From contig JAUSID010000209.1 in assembly GCA_030648295.1 (NCBI GenBank), forward strand, positions 1 through 54,558: a DNA stretch of 54,558 nt, in the 5' to 3' direction. The translations under genes and the position numbers were made by a program. The stretch comes from Opitutaceae bacterium (GTDB lineage Bacteria > Verrucomicrobiota > Verrucomicrobiia > Opitutales > Opitutaceae). This document shows positions 8,585 to 17,235 of this stretch, piece after piece (the stretch's first letter is position 1; each line of letters begins with the position of its first letter). Below the pieces are notes generated by a model. It searched no databases. It was not told the DNA's origin and saw nothing but the letters and a program-made list of their open reading frames with translations.

Positions 8585-9937
8585 CTACACCACCCAGCCG
8601 CCGCGATAGCGGTCGCGGGTCAGCCACTTCGAGTTGCCACCGCTGGCGAACCTGTTTTTCGCCGGATTCCACTTCGCCGTGGCGCCGTAATGATAGGCGA
8701 AGTTCATCACGTGGCACGCGATCGCCGAGCTCGCGCCGATCGCTACGTCGCAAATCGGCCGCTTGCGCGTGCGCACCGCATCCAGGAAATCCTGGGCGTG
8801 GTTGCGGCTGTTGTACAACTTCACCTTTGCCTCGGCGAGGTACTCGCGCTCGGTCAGCGTGACCTCGCGCTCGAGTGACGTGCCCTTGTCCGTTTCCTTG
8901 TCCCAGAACTTGTGCAGCGTCTTGCCCCCAAGCAGGAACTCGAACTTGCCGCGGTTCACGTGCAGCTCGCCTTCGGTGCCGTAGAACGAAACGCCCTTGC
9001 CCTTCACATGGGTCAGCACCGTCCCGTCGGCATAGATCAGCTGCGCGCCACGCTTCGCTGTCTGCCAGTTCTGCGGTGCCCGCACTTCGACCGGGCCGTT
9101 CTCGTCCATGTTCAGCGCCCACTGCGCGATATCGATGTGGTGCGCGCCCCAGTCGGTGATGCTGCCCCCGCCGAACTCCCACGTCCGGCGCCAGTGCGGG
9201 AAATGATCATGCAGGCCGCGGGGCGAGAGCACGGAGCTGTAATGCACGAGCGGGCCCGGGCCGCACCAGCGATCCCAGTCGAGACCCGGCTCAGCCGGCT
9301 CGGCCGGTTCCTTGAACGGCGCCGCGGGATCGCCGAACGACACGTGCACGCCACTGATTTTTCCGAGCACGCCATTGCGGACCAGCTCGGCGGCGACGCG
9401 AAATTCCTTGGACGAACGTTGCTGCGAACCGGTCTGGAAAACGCGATTGGCCGCGCGCACCGCCTTCACCAGCTCCACCGCCTCATGGACGTTATAGGTC
9501 AGCGGCTTCTCGCAATAGACGTCCTTCCCCGACTTCACCGCCGCGATTGCCACATAGGCGTGCCAGTGATCGGGTGTCGCGATGATCACGGCGTCGATGT
9601 CCTTTCGCGCGAGCAGCTCGCGGAAATCGTTGTAGGCGTCGCAGCCCTTGTAGGTCGATCCGGCCTTGGTGGTGTAGAAGTCATCGACGCGCTTTTTCGC
9701 CGCCTCGCGCCGCGTCGTGTCCACGTCGCACACCGCCACAACCTGCACGTCATCGCGCGGCAGGAAATTGCCCAGATGGCCCTTCATCATCTTGCCCATG
9801 CCGACGCATCCGAGCGTGAGCCGTTTGCTCGGCGCAGTGTCCTGCGCCCAAACGCGGCGCGGGAGAATCAACGGGGCGGTGAGAAGGACGGCGGACTGCT
9901 TGAGGAAGAGCCGGCGGCTGGGGTCGACGGAAGACAT
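8585..9937 (-). CDS. Tat-exported Gfo/Idh/MocA family oxidoreductase
   Basis: NAD(P)-dependent sugar oxidoreductase of about 450 aa. A twin-arginine signal (SRRLFLKQSAVLLTAPLIL) opens the protein, so it is exported folded with its cofactor. The Rossmann motif GCVGMGKMMKGH follows, then the EKP catalytic lysine motif (DVYCEKPLTYN) and the C-terminal alpha/beta domain ending in WLTRDRYRGGWVV. The frame extends upstream to 10024, but ATG 9937 puts the Tat motif at the N-terminus, where it belongs. Many paralogues of this type occur in Verrucomicrobiota and Planctomycetes, and few have known substrates. The gene is monocistronic and flanked on both sides by copies of one inverted-repeat family. 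Confidence 0.85.
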   Translation of the reverse strand: MSSVDPSRRLFLKQSAVLLTAPLILPRRVWAQDTAPSKRLTLGCVGMGKMMKGHLGNFLPRDDVQVVAVCDVDTTRREAAKKRVDDFYTTKAGSTYKGCDAYNDFRELLARKDIDAVIIATPDHWHAYVAIAAVKSGKDVYCEKPLTYNVHEAVELVKAVRAANRVFQTGSQQRSSKEFRVAAELVRNGVLGKISGVHVSFGDPAAPFKEPAEPAEPGLDWDRWCGPGPLVHYSSVLSPRGLHDHFPHWRRTWEFGGGSITDWGAHHIDIAQWALNMDENGPVEVRAPQNWQTAKRGAQLIYADGTVLTHVKGKGVSFYGTEGELHVNRGKFEFLLGGKTLHKFWDKETDKGTSLEREVTLTEREYLAEAKVKLYNSRNHAQDFLDAVRTRKRPICDVAIGASSAIACHVMNFAYHYGATAKWNPAKNRFASGGNSKWLTRDRYRGGWVV

Positions 9938-10349
9938 GTCCGCGACGTTGAGCCTCGCACCCGCGTTTGAGAAGAAAGAACCGTGGCGGCGCGCGGGGTA
10001 ATGCGGATCGATAATTCGGTTCACCTTCCGCGAATGGAGCCGCGGCGCCCCCGCCGCGGATGTACGAGGGCGTGTCTTCTAACCCGAAGGCCGGTGCAGC
10101 GGAAGCCGTGAGGCTTTCGTCATCCAGACGAAACCCGCCAGAGGCGGGCAAGCGTTTACCCGCCTTCGGCGGGCTCACGCGTTCCGCTACGCCGAGTTTC
10201 TGCAACGAGGTTTGAAAACACGGCTTTGAACGTTCTGCAGTCGGACGCTGATCGTGGTACGACACGAGTTCGATTGGGAGCGCGACCGCCCCCGGTCGGA
10301 GTTATTGGCTTGAGTGCGTGCTCGCCCGTTCGCTCAGTTCGCGCGTCGC
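9938..10349. repeat. Intergenic cluster of palindromic repeats
   Basis: This 412-base gap between divergent genes is crowded with hairpins and has no gene. They are: 10036-10060, a TGGAG box followed by perfect arms CCGCGGCG (10041-10048) and CGCCGCGG (10053-10060); 10095-10190, the AGCGGAA..CGTGAG element in both orientations; within that, two CCCGCC/GGCGGG hairpins (10134-10148 and 10159-10173); and 10275-10298, a TGGGAGCGCGACC element also found at the window's right end. Confidence 0.7.
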
Positions 10350-10941
10350 ATGATTGCCCCTCTCCGCGCGTGGATCCTGTGCCTGCTGCTCTTTGCCTCG
10401 GCGGCGCTGTGTTTCCTCGATCGCCAGGTGCTGAGCGTCCTCGCGCCCACGATCACCGCGGAGTTCGCGATGACCAACACCGTCTACTCGCGCGTCGTGT
10501 TCGCCTTCGTGCTCAGCTACACGATCATGCTCGCGCTCGGTGGACGCGTGATGGATGCGCTCGGCACCCGGCGCGGCCTGGCGTTGTCGGTGGGCTTCTG
10601 GTCAGTCGCGAGCGCCGCTCATTCGTTTGTAACCGGGCCGATCACGTTGGGCGCAGCGCGTTTTTTTCTGGGCGTGGGCGAGGGGCCCGCGATTCCGGGT
10701 GCGATCAAGGGCGCGGTCGAGTGGATGGATTTGAAGCGCCGCGGGCTCGCGGTTGGACTGGCGAGCAGCGGGGCCGCGGTGGGGGCCGTCCTGGCGCCCC
10801 CGCTGACGGTGTGGACGGCGAAGCATATTGGCCTATTCCTTCACGCCCATCTTCCTCGCCTCCGCCCTCGTCTATCCGCTCGCGTGGCTCATCCTGCGTT
10901 GGAACCAGCCACGCGTTAATCTTTCGCCGATTTCACCATGA
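10350..10941 (+). pseudogene. Remnant of an MFS sugar-acid/sugar transporter (internal deletion and frameshift)
   Basis: The first ~160 codons read as the N-terminal half of an ACS-type MFS transporter: CFLDRQVLSVLAPTI in the first helix-loop, GGRVMDALGTRRGL as the loop 2-3 signature, and FFLGVGEGPAIPGAIKG. At about 10834 the sequence jumps. Continuing in the original frame gives an Arg/His-rich nonsense tail stopping at 10919. One frame over, from 10834, reads YSFTPIFLASALVYPLAWLI followed by LRWNQPRVN, a typical last MFS helix, ending at TGA 10939-10941. About 230 central codons are therefore missing and the ends are out of frame. The ancestral stop overlaps the ATG of the next gene (ATGA), showing that this was once the first gene of a coupled operon. 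Confidence 0.75.
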
Positions 10942-12473
10942 CTGCGCTTCCTGCCGTCCCTGCGTCCTCACCCGCTGCGCCAGGCTCGCCGGACGTTCGC
11001 GAGCGGAACGCCGCGCCGCGGATCGCGCGGCGGAAACCGCGCACGGCGCGCATCGGCGTGTTCGGCGTCGGCCACCACACGTACTGGGAACAGTTCCCGG
11101 GGCTGCGGACCGAGATGCTCGCGAAAATCGACGTGCTCGTGGGGCGCGTCGCCGCCACCGGCGTCACGGTGACGAACTTCGGACTGATCGATCAGGCGCA
11201 AGGCGCCTACGCGCTCGTGCCGCAGCTGAAGGCGGCCGACCTCGACCTCGTATTCTGCGACATGGTCACGTACGCGACGTCGGCGACGTTCGGCATCGTC
11301 ATCCGCTCGCTCGACATCCCGATTGTGCTCGTCGCGTTGCAGCCGCTGGCGGCACTCGACTACGCGCGGGCCACGACCCGGATGCAGCTGGCGAACGATG
11401 ATTTTTGCTCGGTGCCGGAGTTCACCGGCGTCGCGATTCGGATGGGCCGGCGCCCGCCCGAGGTGATTCTTGGCACGCTGGAGAACGACGCCGCGGCCGA
11501 GGCCGAGCTGGTCGAGTGGTGCGAGATCGCGATGGCGCTGCATGACGTGAAGCGCGCGCGCATCGGGCACTTCGGCCACCCCATCGAGCACATGCTGGAC
11601 ATGCAGACCGACCAGACCGCACTGACCGCGGCCTTCGGCTGTCATATCGTGCAGACCGAGGCCGACGACCTGCTGCGCCACGAGCGTGAAGTCACGGCGG
11701 ACGAAGTGCAGAAGAAGTGCGGCGAGATTCTCGCGCTCTTCGACACCCCCGACCCGAAGTCCGATCCGGTCACCCGCAAACTCACGGACGAGGATCTTCA
11801 GACCGCTGCGCGCGTGGCCGTCGCGCTCGACCGGTTCATCGCGCACCATCAGATCGATGGGCTCGCCTATTACTACGAGGGCGAACCGGGTTCACGGCTG
11901 CGCACGCTCGTGACGAATCTCATCGTCGGCAACTCGCTGCTCACCGCCGCCGGATTTCCAATGTGCGGCGAATCCGATCTCAAGACATGCCTTGCGATGC
12001 TGATCATGGATCGCCTCGGGATCGGCGGCAGCTTCGCGGAGTTTCACCCGATCGATTTTCGCGAGGGTTTCGTGCTCGTCGGCCATGACGGCCCGCATCA
12101 CATCAACATCGCCGACGGCAAGCCCGTGCTGCGCAGCCTGACGACGTACCACGGCAAGCCCGGTCACGGGGCCAGCGTCGAATTCAAGATCAAGGAAGGT
12201 CCGATCACGATGCTGAGCGTCGGCGTGACGGCGCAGGGGAAATTCAAGTTCATCATCGCCGAGGGCGAAAGCGGGCACGGGCCGATTCCGGCCACCGGCA
12301 ACACGAACACGCGGGGATTTTTCCGGCCCGATGTGAGGACGTTCCTCAGGCGTTGGGTGGCCGAGGGGCCGACGCATCATTTCGCGCTCGGCATCGGGCA
12401 TCGCGCGCCGGCGCTCCGCCGGATCGGCGAGGCGCTGGGAATCGAAACGGTGATCGTCAACCAGGAGAAGTGA
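10938..12473 (+). CDS. L-fucose/L-arabinose isomerase family protein
   Basis: Cytoplasmic protein of 511 aa related to the L-fucose/L-arabinose isomerase fold, which interconverts aldoses and ketoses using a divalent metal. The N-terminal part contains IGVFGVGHHTYWEQFPGL, typical of this family. The C-terminal half carries DGLAYYYEG, MCGESDLKTCLAMLIMDRLG and EFHPIDF, with acidic and histidine residues placed as expected for metal binding. The first ~35 residues are Pro/Ala-rich and not conserved-looking. The start ATG overlaps the stop of the transporter remnant (ATGA). The gene ends 3 nt or more before the GH106-like gene, giving a transporter-isomerase-glycosidase operon. L-rhamnose, L-fucose or L-arabinose are candidate substrates; the neighbouring rhamnosidase favours a deoxy sugar. 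Confidence 0.75.
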   Translation: MTALPAVPASSPAAPGSPDVRERNAAPRIARRKPRTARIGVFGVGHHTYWEQFPGLRTEMLAKIDVLVGRVAATGVTVTNFGLIDQAQGAYALVPQLKAADLDLVFCDMVTYATSATFGIVIRSLDIPIVLVALQPLAALDYARATTRMQLANDDFCSVPEFTGVAIRMGRRPPEVILGTLENDAAAEAELVEWCEIAMALHDVKRARIGHFGHPIEHMLDMQTDQTALTAAFGCHIVQTEADDLLRHEREVTADEVQKKCGEILALFDTPDPKSDPVTRKLTDEDLQTAARVAVALDRFIAHHQIDGLAYYYEGEPGSRLRTLVTNLIVGNSLLTAAGFPMCGESDLKTCLAMLIMDRLGIGGSFAEFHPIDFREGFVLVGHDGPHHINIADGKPVLRSLTTYHGKPGHGASVEFKIKEGPITMLSVGVTAQGKFKFIIAEGESGHGPIPATGNTNTRGFFRPDVRTFLRRWVAEGPTHHFALGIGHRAPALRRIGEALGIETVIVNQEK

Positions 12474-12538
12474 ACGTGACGGAAAGAATCACAGACCTCC
12501 ATTTCCCTCTGTCTGACTCTCCGTCTGTAGAAACCAAC

Positions 12539-15500
12539 ATGTTTGTCTTATCCCTGAAAATGCACGCAAGCCGCGAGCATGAGTTAACCGCAAAGAACGC
12601 AAAGAGCGCAGAGAAACCGCTCCTCTGCTGCTTTGCGTTCCTTGCGCTCGCCGCTGCAGTCGTGAATCCGGTCTATTCGGCCACCGATCCGCTCGAGGCC
12701 GGGTTTCGCAATCCGCCGGGCGAGGCGCGGCCGCACACGTACTGGCTGTGGATGAACGGTTACATGCACGCGCCGTCGGCGCTCGAGGAACTGCGCGCGA
12801 TGAAGGACGCCGGACTCGGCGGCGTGCTTCTCTTCGAAATGGGAGCGCGGGGCGACAAGTCCGCGTTTCCGCCGCCCGGGCCGGCCTTCCTCAGCGAACC
12901 GTGGCTCGAGCAATTGAAGGTCGCCACCAACGAGGCGCGGACGCTCGGGCTGCAGGTCGACATGTCCGTCATCAGCAGCTGGGATCTCGGCGGGCCGTGG
13001 ATTGAACCGCGACATGCCACCATGGCGCTCTACGCCACGGAGACGACGGTCGACGGCGGCAGGGACGTGGACGTTGCGCTGCCATTTCCCACGCCGGAAC
13101 GAACCGCGCCGCTCGGGCCCGACGGCCGGCCCGCGTTCTGGACTGACGTCGCAGTCTTGGCCGTGCGACAGCCACGGCGATTACCCGCGCACGAGTTCGT
13201 ATTGAAGCTCGAGCCGGAAGGCATCAATGCACCCTCGGCGGTCGTGCTCGATCAGGGCCGGCCCAACGCGTCCGCGCAACTCGCGGGCACCATGACGCCG
13301 GCGCGCGGGTTCAGCATCGCCGTATCCGAGAACGGCACACGTGACGCCGATTTCAGAGAAGTGCTCGAGGGCAATCTCGCGGCAGAGCCGGGGCGACAGC
13401 GATTCGCGCTGCCGGCCGGCGTGCGCGCGCGCTACGTCCGGCTCCGGCTCTCGAGCGGACATGATGAGGCGCGGCCACGCTGGACGCTCGGCGAGTTCGA
13501 GGTGCACGACGCGGCCGGACGCAACCTCGCCGCCTCGCACGCGGTCAACGCTGATCGCGATGGCGCGCTACTCGTTCGTGCGCCAATGCCACTGACCTAT
13601 TACGATTGGAAGGCCGGCAACATTCACAACGGCAGCGTGACCGGAGCCGGCGGCGTGTTTTCGCCCGCGGGATTGCCGTCGTTCGACATTGCCGACGCCG
13701 GCGAGTTGATCGATATCACCGACCGCGTCGATCGCGAGAGCCGGCTCCGCTGGAAGGCGCCGCCGGGAGCATGGACCATCCTCCGCTACGTCTGCGCGAT
13801 TACCGGCGAAAAACTCAAGGTGCCGAGTCCGGCGTCCGACGGGCTCGCGAGCGATCATCTCAATCCCGAGGCGACGCGCGTCCACATGAACCACGTCGTG
13901 GCGCAGCTGAAAAAGGCCTTTGGCGACGACCTGGCGAAGAGTGGCATCACGAACCTCTACCTCGCGAGCTACGAGGTTGTGGGCAAGGTGTGGTCGCCGG
14001 TGTTCGCGGCGGAGTTCAAGCGGCGCCGTGGTTACGAGCTGACGCGCTACCTGCCGGCGATTTTCGGGGCGCGTATTGGCGGCGCGGACACGACGGAGCG
14101 ATTCCTCTTCGATTATCAGAAGACGCTCGGCGAGGTTTTCGTCGATGCGTATTATCGGACCGCCGCGGAGGTGGCCCGCGCCGCGGGATTGAAAATCAAG
14201 TCTGAGGCCGGAGGCCCCGGCCCGCCGATCCACACGCCGCCGGTGGATGCGCTGCTGGCGAATGGCGCGATCGACAACGTGCAGGGCGAGTTCTGGCCGT
14301 TCCGGCCGGAAAGCGACGCGCTCAACGTGATCAAGGAGCCGGCGTCGGCCGCGCACATCTACGGCAAGCCCCGCGTGCATCTGGAGTCGTTCACCTCGTT
14401 CCAACACTGGGCCGAGGGGCCTCAGGATTTGAAGGCGAGCGCGGACCGTGTGTTCTGCGAGGGCGGCAACCATTTTGTCTGGCACACGTGGACGCATCAG
14501 AGTCCCGAGTCCGGCGCGCCTGGGTGGGTTTACGGCGCCGGGACGCACCTGAACCGCAACGTGACGTGGTGGCCAAAAGCGCCGGCGTTCCTGTCGTATC
14601 TCGCGCGTGGCTCGTTCCTGCTCCAGCGCGGCAACTTCGTCGCGGACGTGCTCTATTATTATGGCGATGGCGGCGCGAGCTTCGTCGGACCGCGGCGCAA
14701 TCCCGCGAGCCTCAGCCCCGGTTACGACTACGACGTCACGAACGCCGATGTCATCCTCAACCGGCTCAGCGTGCGGGACGGCCGTCTCGCGCTGCCCGAC
14801 GACACCAGCTACGCGGTGCTCGTGCTCCCCGAGCGCGATGACATCGACCCCGCGGTGCTCGCGCGGATCGAGCAACTGGTGTCCGACGGTGCGACGGTGA
14901 TCGGTCCGCGTCCTGTCCGCGCGCCCGGGTTGCAGGATTTCCCGGCGAGCGATGCGCGCGTGAAGGAACTCGCGGCGCGGCTGTGGGGCGATCTCGACGG
15001 CACCGCGCGCACGAGCCGGTCGCATGGCAAGGGCCACGTCGTGCAGGGCAAGACCGAGCGCGACGTTCTCGCGGCGATGCGGATTGCGCCGGACTTCACT
15101 GCGCCAGTGGCGCTCGATTTTACTCACCGGCGGGACGGCGACGCGGACATCTATTTTGTCCGCAACCGCGAGCCGGCCGCCTTCAGCGGCAGCGCCACAT
15201 TTCGCGGCGGTCAGCGTGCGCCCGAGTTCTGGGATCCGCGCACGGGAACAATCGCGCCGGCGGGGATGTTCCGCCGTGTCGACGGCGGAATTGAAGTGCC
15301 GCTTACGCTGGCGCCGCACGGTTCGATCTTCGTGATCTTTCGCCGGCGGCTGCCAGCGGACTCGATCGCAGCCGTGAGTCCACCCGCCCGGATCGAGGGC
15401 AGCGGCGATGACGCCATGCTCGTCGCCGAAAGGCCCGGAACATACGTGGTATCCACTGGACTTGGTCGCCGCACCGAGGTCCGCGTCGCTCCGCTGCCGG

Positions 15501-16012
15501 GCGTGCAGATGATCGATTCGGATTGGAAGGTGGAGTTCGCCTCGCCGGCGGGTTCGCCGCCGCCGCTCACACTTCAGCGGGTGGGACCGTGGACGTCGCA
15601 GCCCGCGCCCGAACTGAAGTATTTTGCTGGCAGTGGAAAATATCGCCGTACGTTCGTGTTGCCGCAGGGCTGGCGGGCGCGGGCGCCACGGGTCGAAATC
15701 GACCTCGGCCGGCTGTGGTCGATCGGCGAGGTCTGGATCAACGGCTCTTCGCTGGGCGTGATGTGGACGCCGCCGTTCCGTGTCGATTGCACGGCCGCGC
15801 TGCGGGACGGGCCGAACGAACTCGTCGTCGAGGTGATCGGCACCTGGCACAATCGTTTGGTGGGCGAGGCGCGCGGCGCGGTGCCGCGGTGGACGCGAAC
15901 GAACATCGTGCAGTCGCAGCGCAAATCCTGGAAGGATCTCGAGCCGGTTGCCGCCGGGCTCTTCGGCCCCATCCGGCTGATTCCGCTGGCGGTGCAACCT
16001 GTCGAACCGTGA
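12539..16012 (+). CDS. Secreted GH106-like glycoside hydrolase (putative alpha-L-rhamnosidase)
   Basis: Large exported glycosidase of roughly 1,150 aa. The mature part begins near DPLEAGFRNPPGEARP and opens with the GH106 signature HTYWLWMNGYM...LEELRAMKDAGLGGV. A TIM-barrel and sandwich region follows, and the C-terminus (YFAGSGKYRRTFVLP, VEIDLGRLWSIGEVWINGSS) is the galactose-binding-like sandwich seen in GH106 alpha-L-rhamnosidases. The true start is uncertain. GTG 12476 has an AGGAG ribosome binding site (12463-12467), but the stretch 12480-12650 is built from dispersed repeats. ATG 12539 is a compromise and ATG 12560 is possible. The hydrophobic signal core itself (LLCCFAFLALAAAV) overlaps one repeat arm. 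It sits directly after the isomerase and is probably co-transcribed. Confidence 0.8.
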   Translation: MFVLSLKMHASREHELTAKNAKSAEKPLLCCFAFLALAAAVVNPVYSATDPLEAGFRNPPGEARPHTYWLWMNGYMHAPSALEELRAMKDAGLGGVLLFEMGARGDKSAFPPPGPAFLSEPWLEQLKVATNEARTLGLQVDMSVISSWDLGGPWIEPRHATMALYATETTVDGGRDVDVALPFPTPERTAPLGPDGRPAFWTDVAVLAVRQPRRLPAHEFVLKLEPEGINAPSAVVLDQGRPNASAQLAGTMTPARGFSIAVSENGTRDADFREVLEGNLAAEPGRQRFALPAGVRARYVRLRLSSGHDEARPRWTLGEFEVHDAAGRNLAASHAVNADRDGALLVRAPMPLTYYDWKAGNIHNGSVTGAGGVFSPAGLPSFDIADAGELIDITDRVDRESRLRWKAPPGAWTILRYVCAITGEKLKVPSPASDGLASDHLNPEATRVHMNHVVAQLKKAFGDDLAKSGITNLYLASYEVVGKVWSPVFAAEFKRRRGYELTRYLPAIFGARIGGADTTERFLFDYQKTLGEVFVDAYYRTAAEVARAAGLKIKSEAGGPGPPIHTPPVDALLANGAIDNVQGEFWPFRPESDALNVIKEPASAAHIYGKPRVHLESFTSFQHWAEGPQDLKASADRVFCEGGNHFVWHTWTHQSPESGAPGWVYGAGTHLNRNVTWWPKAPAFLSYLARGSFLLQRGNFVADVLYYYGDGGASFVGPRRNPASLSPGYDYDVTNADVILNRLSVRDGRLALPDDTSYAVLVLPERDDIDPAVLARIEQLVSDGATVIGPRPVRAPGLQDFPASDARVKELAARLWGDLDGTARTSRSHGKGHVVQGKTERDVLAAMRIAPDFTAPVALDFTHRRDGDADIYFVRNREPAAFSGSATFRGGQRAPEFWDPRTGTIAPAGMFRRVDGGIEVPLTLAPHGSIFVIFRRRLPADSIAAVSPPARIEGSGDDAMLVAERPGTYVVSTGLGRRTEVRVAPLPGVQMIDSDWKVEFASPAGSPPPLTLQRVGPWTSQPAPELKYFAGSGKYRRTFVLPQGWRARAPRVEIDLGRLWSIGEVWINGSSLGVMWTPPFRVDCTAALRDGPNELVVEVIGTWHNRLVGEARGAVPRWTRTNIVQSQRKSWKDLEPVAAGLFGPIRLIPLAVQPVEP
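12589..12649. repeat. Inverted dispersed repeat inside the signal-peptide coding region
   Basis: Left arm CGCAAAGAACGCAAAGAGCG starts at 12589. The right arm CTTTGCGTTCCTTGCGCTC at 12631-12649 is its near reverse complement. In frame it encodes TAKNAKSAE and then part of the hydrophobic core. This AAAGAACGCAAAG type of repeat is common between genes in Verrucomicrobiota and Planctomycetes. Confidence 0.65.
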
Positions 16013-16438
16013 GTAATTCGATCGGATGATCGTGAAGCGCTTTCCCTGGGAGCGCGGGCGTCCCGCCCGCCATAGGATCAATGCGGTCGAGACGCCCGTG
16101 CTCGCAACTGCGCTCCAATCGTACTGCAAGGTAATCTTCGCACTCTTCGCTGCCACTGCGGCGACATTCGCGGGCGCGCAGCCAACTCCCGTGGCAAGCA
16201 TCTCGACTCCGCCCGAAGAAATCCACGGGTAACGTCCGTGCCACTTTCCAATCCGCTCAAAACCTGATTGCACCCGTCACTCGACGGCCGTGACCCTTCC
16301 CGACACGCCCGACCCAGTCGGGGATCGGCCAGAGATTTCTTTGCAATTTGTTATCCGGGCACGGTTCCGGACGCCCTTGCTCCGGAAATGCGACCCCGGC
16401 TCGCCCATCCGGCCCGGCACTGCTGAACTCCTCGTTAA
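16013..16438. other. Intergenic region with one palindromic repeat and a possible gene fragment
   Basis: A perfect hairpin lies at 16047-16070: arms GCGGGC (16054-16059) and GCCCGC (16065-16070) after a TGGGAGC box. After it, a short frame ending at TAA 16230-16232 reads like a signal peptide (VIFALFAATAATFAGAQPTP) and then stops. It may be the surviving 5' end of a lost secreted-protein gene. I see nothing else up to the response regulator. Confidence 0.45.
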
Positions 16439-17167
16439 ATGTGCGCCGATAAGATCCCATCAGGTCCAGTAACCGTATTCCACATCGAGGACGATCCGTT
16501 CTGTTCCGACGTGATTGCGCGGCTTCTTTCCAAGTGGCCTGAAATCCTGTATCTCGGATCTGCCGCGAGCGGCCGAGAAGGGCTGGCCCAATGCCGGAAA
16601 ATGCGCCCTCAAATCGTACTCTTGGATCTCGGGCTCCCCGATGGAGACGGTCTTCGGCTCGCCCACGAATTACGGTGGATTGATCACCCGCCTCGCCTTC
16701 TCGTGTTTTCTGCCCGACACGATGAGGCAACCTTGGCGCGTCTGAGGCCAAGCGGCGTTGCGGGATTGATTTGGAAGGCGCCGGATGTGGCTCATGCATT
16801 ACGCCGTGCATTCGCGGCACTCGCCGCGGGGCGGGAATTCTTTCCTCCGGATGTACTGGCTGCGCTTCGGCAATTTACCAGTTCGCCGAATGCGTTTTTC
16901 AAGATTCTCTCGAACCGCGAACTCAACTTGATTCCCCTCCTCGGCGAAGGATTATCCGACGCGCAGATCGCAGAAAAAATTGGGGTCGGTGAAGCGACAG
17001 TTCACTCCCACCGACAGAGCATCCTTCGGAAGCTGAGCCTTCACCGCACACCGGACCTCATGCGGTGGGCGCTCGAGAAGGACTTTGTCTCCCGCGGCGA
17101 ACCGATTGCGCGGGAAAATTTGCACGGCGAGTCATTGTCAAGCCGGGATATTCAACTGAATTGTTGA
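16439..17167 (+). CDS. NarL/LuxR-type response regulator (orphan)
   Basis: Two-domain regulator of 242 aa. The receiver domain (about residues 11-125) has the acidic pocket HIEDD and the phospho-acceptor Asp63 in VLLDLGLPDGDG. The switch threonine position reads VFSARHDEATL, and the Lys lies in GLIWKAPD. The C-terminal LuxR helix-turn-helix spans about residues 160-215 (SNRELNLIPLLGEGLSDAQI, then ATVHSHRQSILRKL). No histidine kinase is adjacent, so the input is unknown. It ends 68 nt before the LamG gene in the same direction and could regulate or be co-transcribed with the LamG-RHS toxin locus; that link is inferred from position only. An unconserved tail follows the HTH. Confidence 0.85.
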   Translation: MCADKIPSGPVTVFHIEDDPFCSDVIARLLSKWPEILYLGSAASGREGLAQCRKMRPQIVLLDLGLPDGDGLRLAHELRWIDHPPRLLVFSARHDEATLARLRPSGVAGLIWKAPDVAHALRRAFAALAAGREFFPPDVLAALRQFTSSPNAFFKILSNRELNLIPLLGEGLSDAQIAEKIGVGEATVHSHRQSILRKLSLHRTPDLMRWALEKDFVSRGEPIARENLHGESLSSRDIQLNC

Positions 17168-17235
17168 ATGGCTGTCGTTGTGTCACGACGCGGGACGCCG
17201 AACGATGCTGCCCGATTAAATCGTCGTACACATCC

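Noticed and set aside
16071-16232. Short frame with a signal-like peptide after the glycosidase gene
   Set aside because: Stops after about 50 codons, has no ribosome binding site and overlaps a repeat; at most a gene fragment, so not listed as a gene.
13568-16273. Long antisense open frame (about 900 codons) opposite the GH106-like gene
   Set aside because: High-GC shadow frame: Arg/His-rich, no domain, fully overlaps a clear gene.
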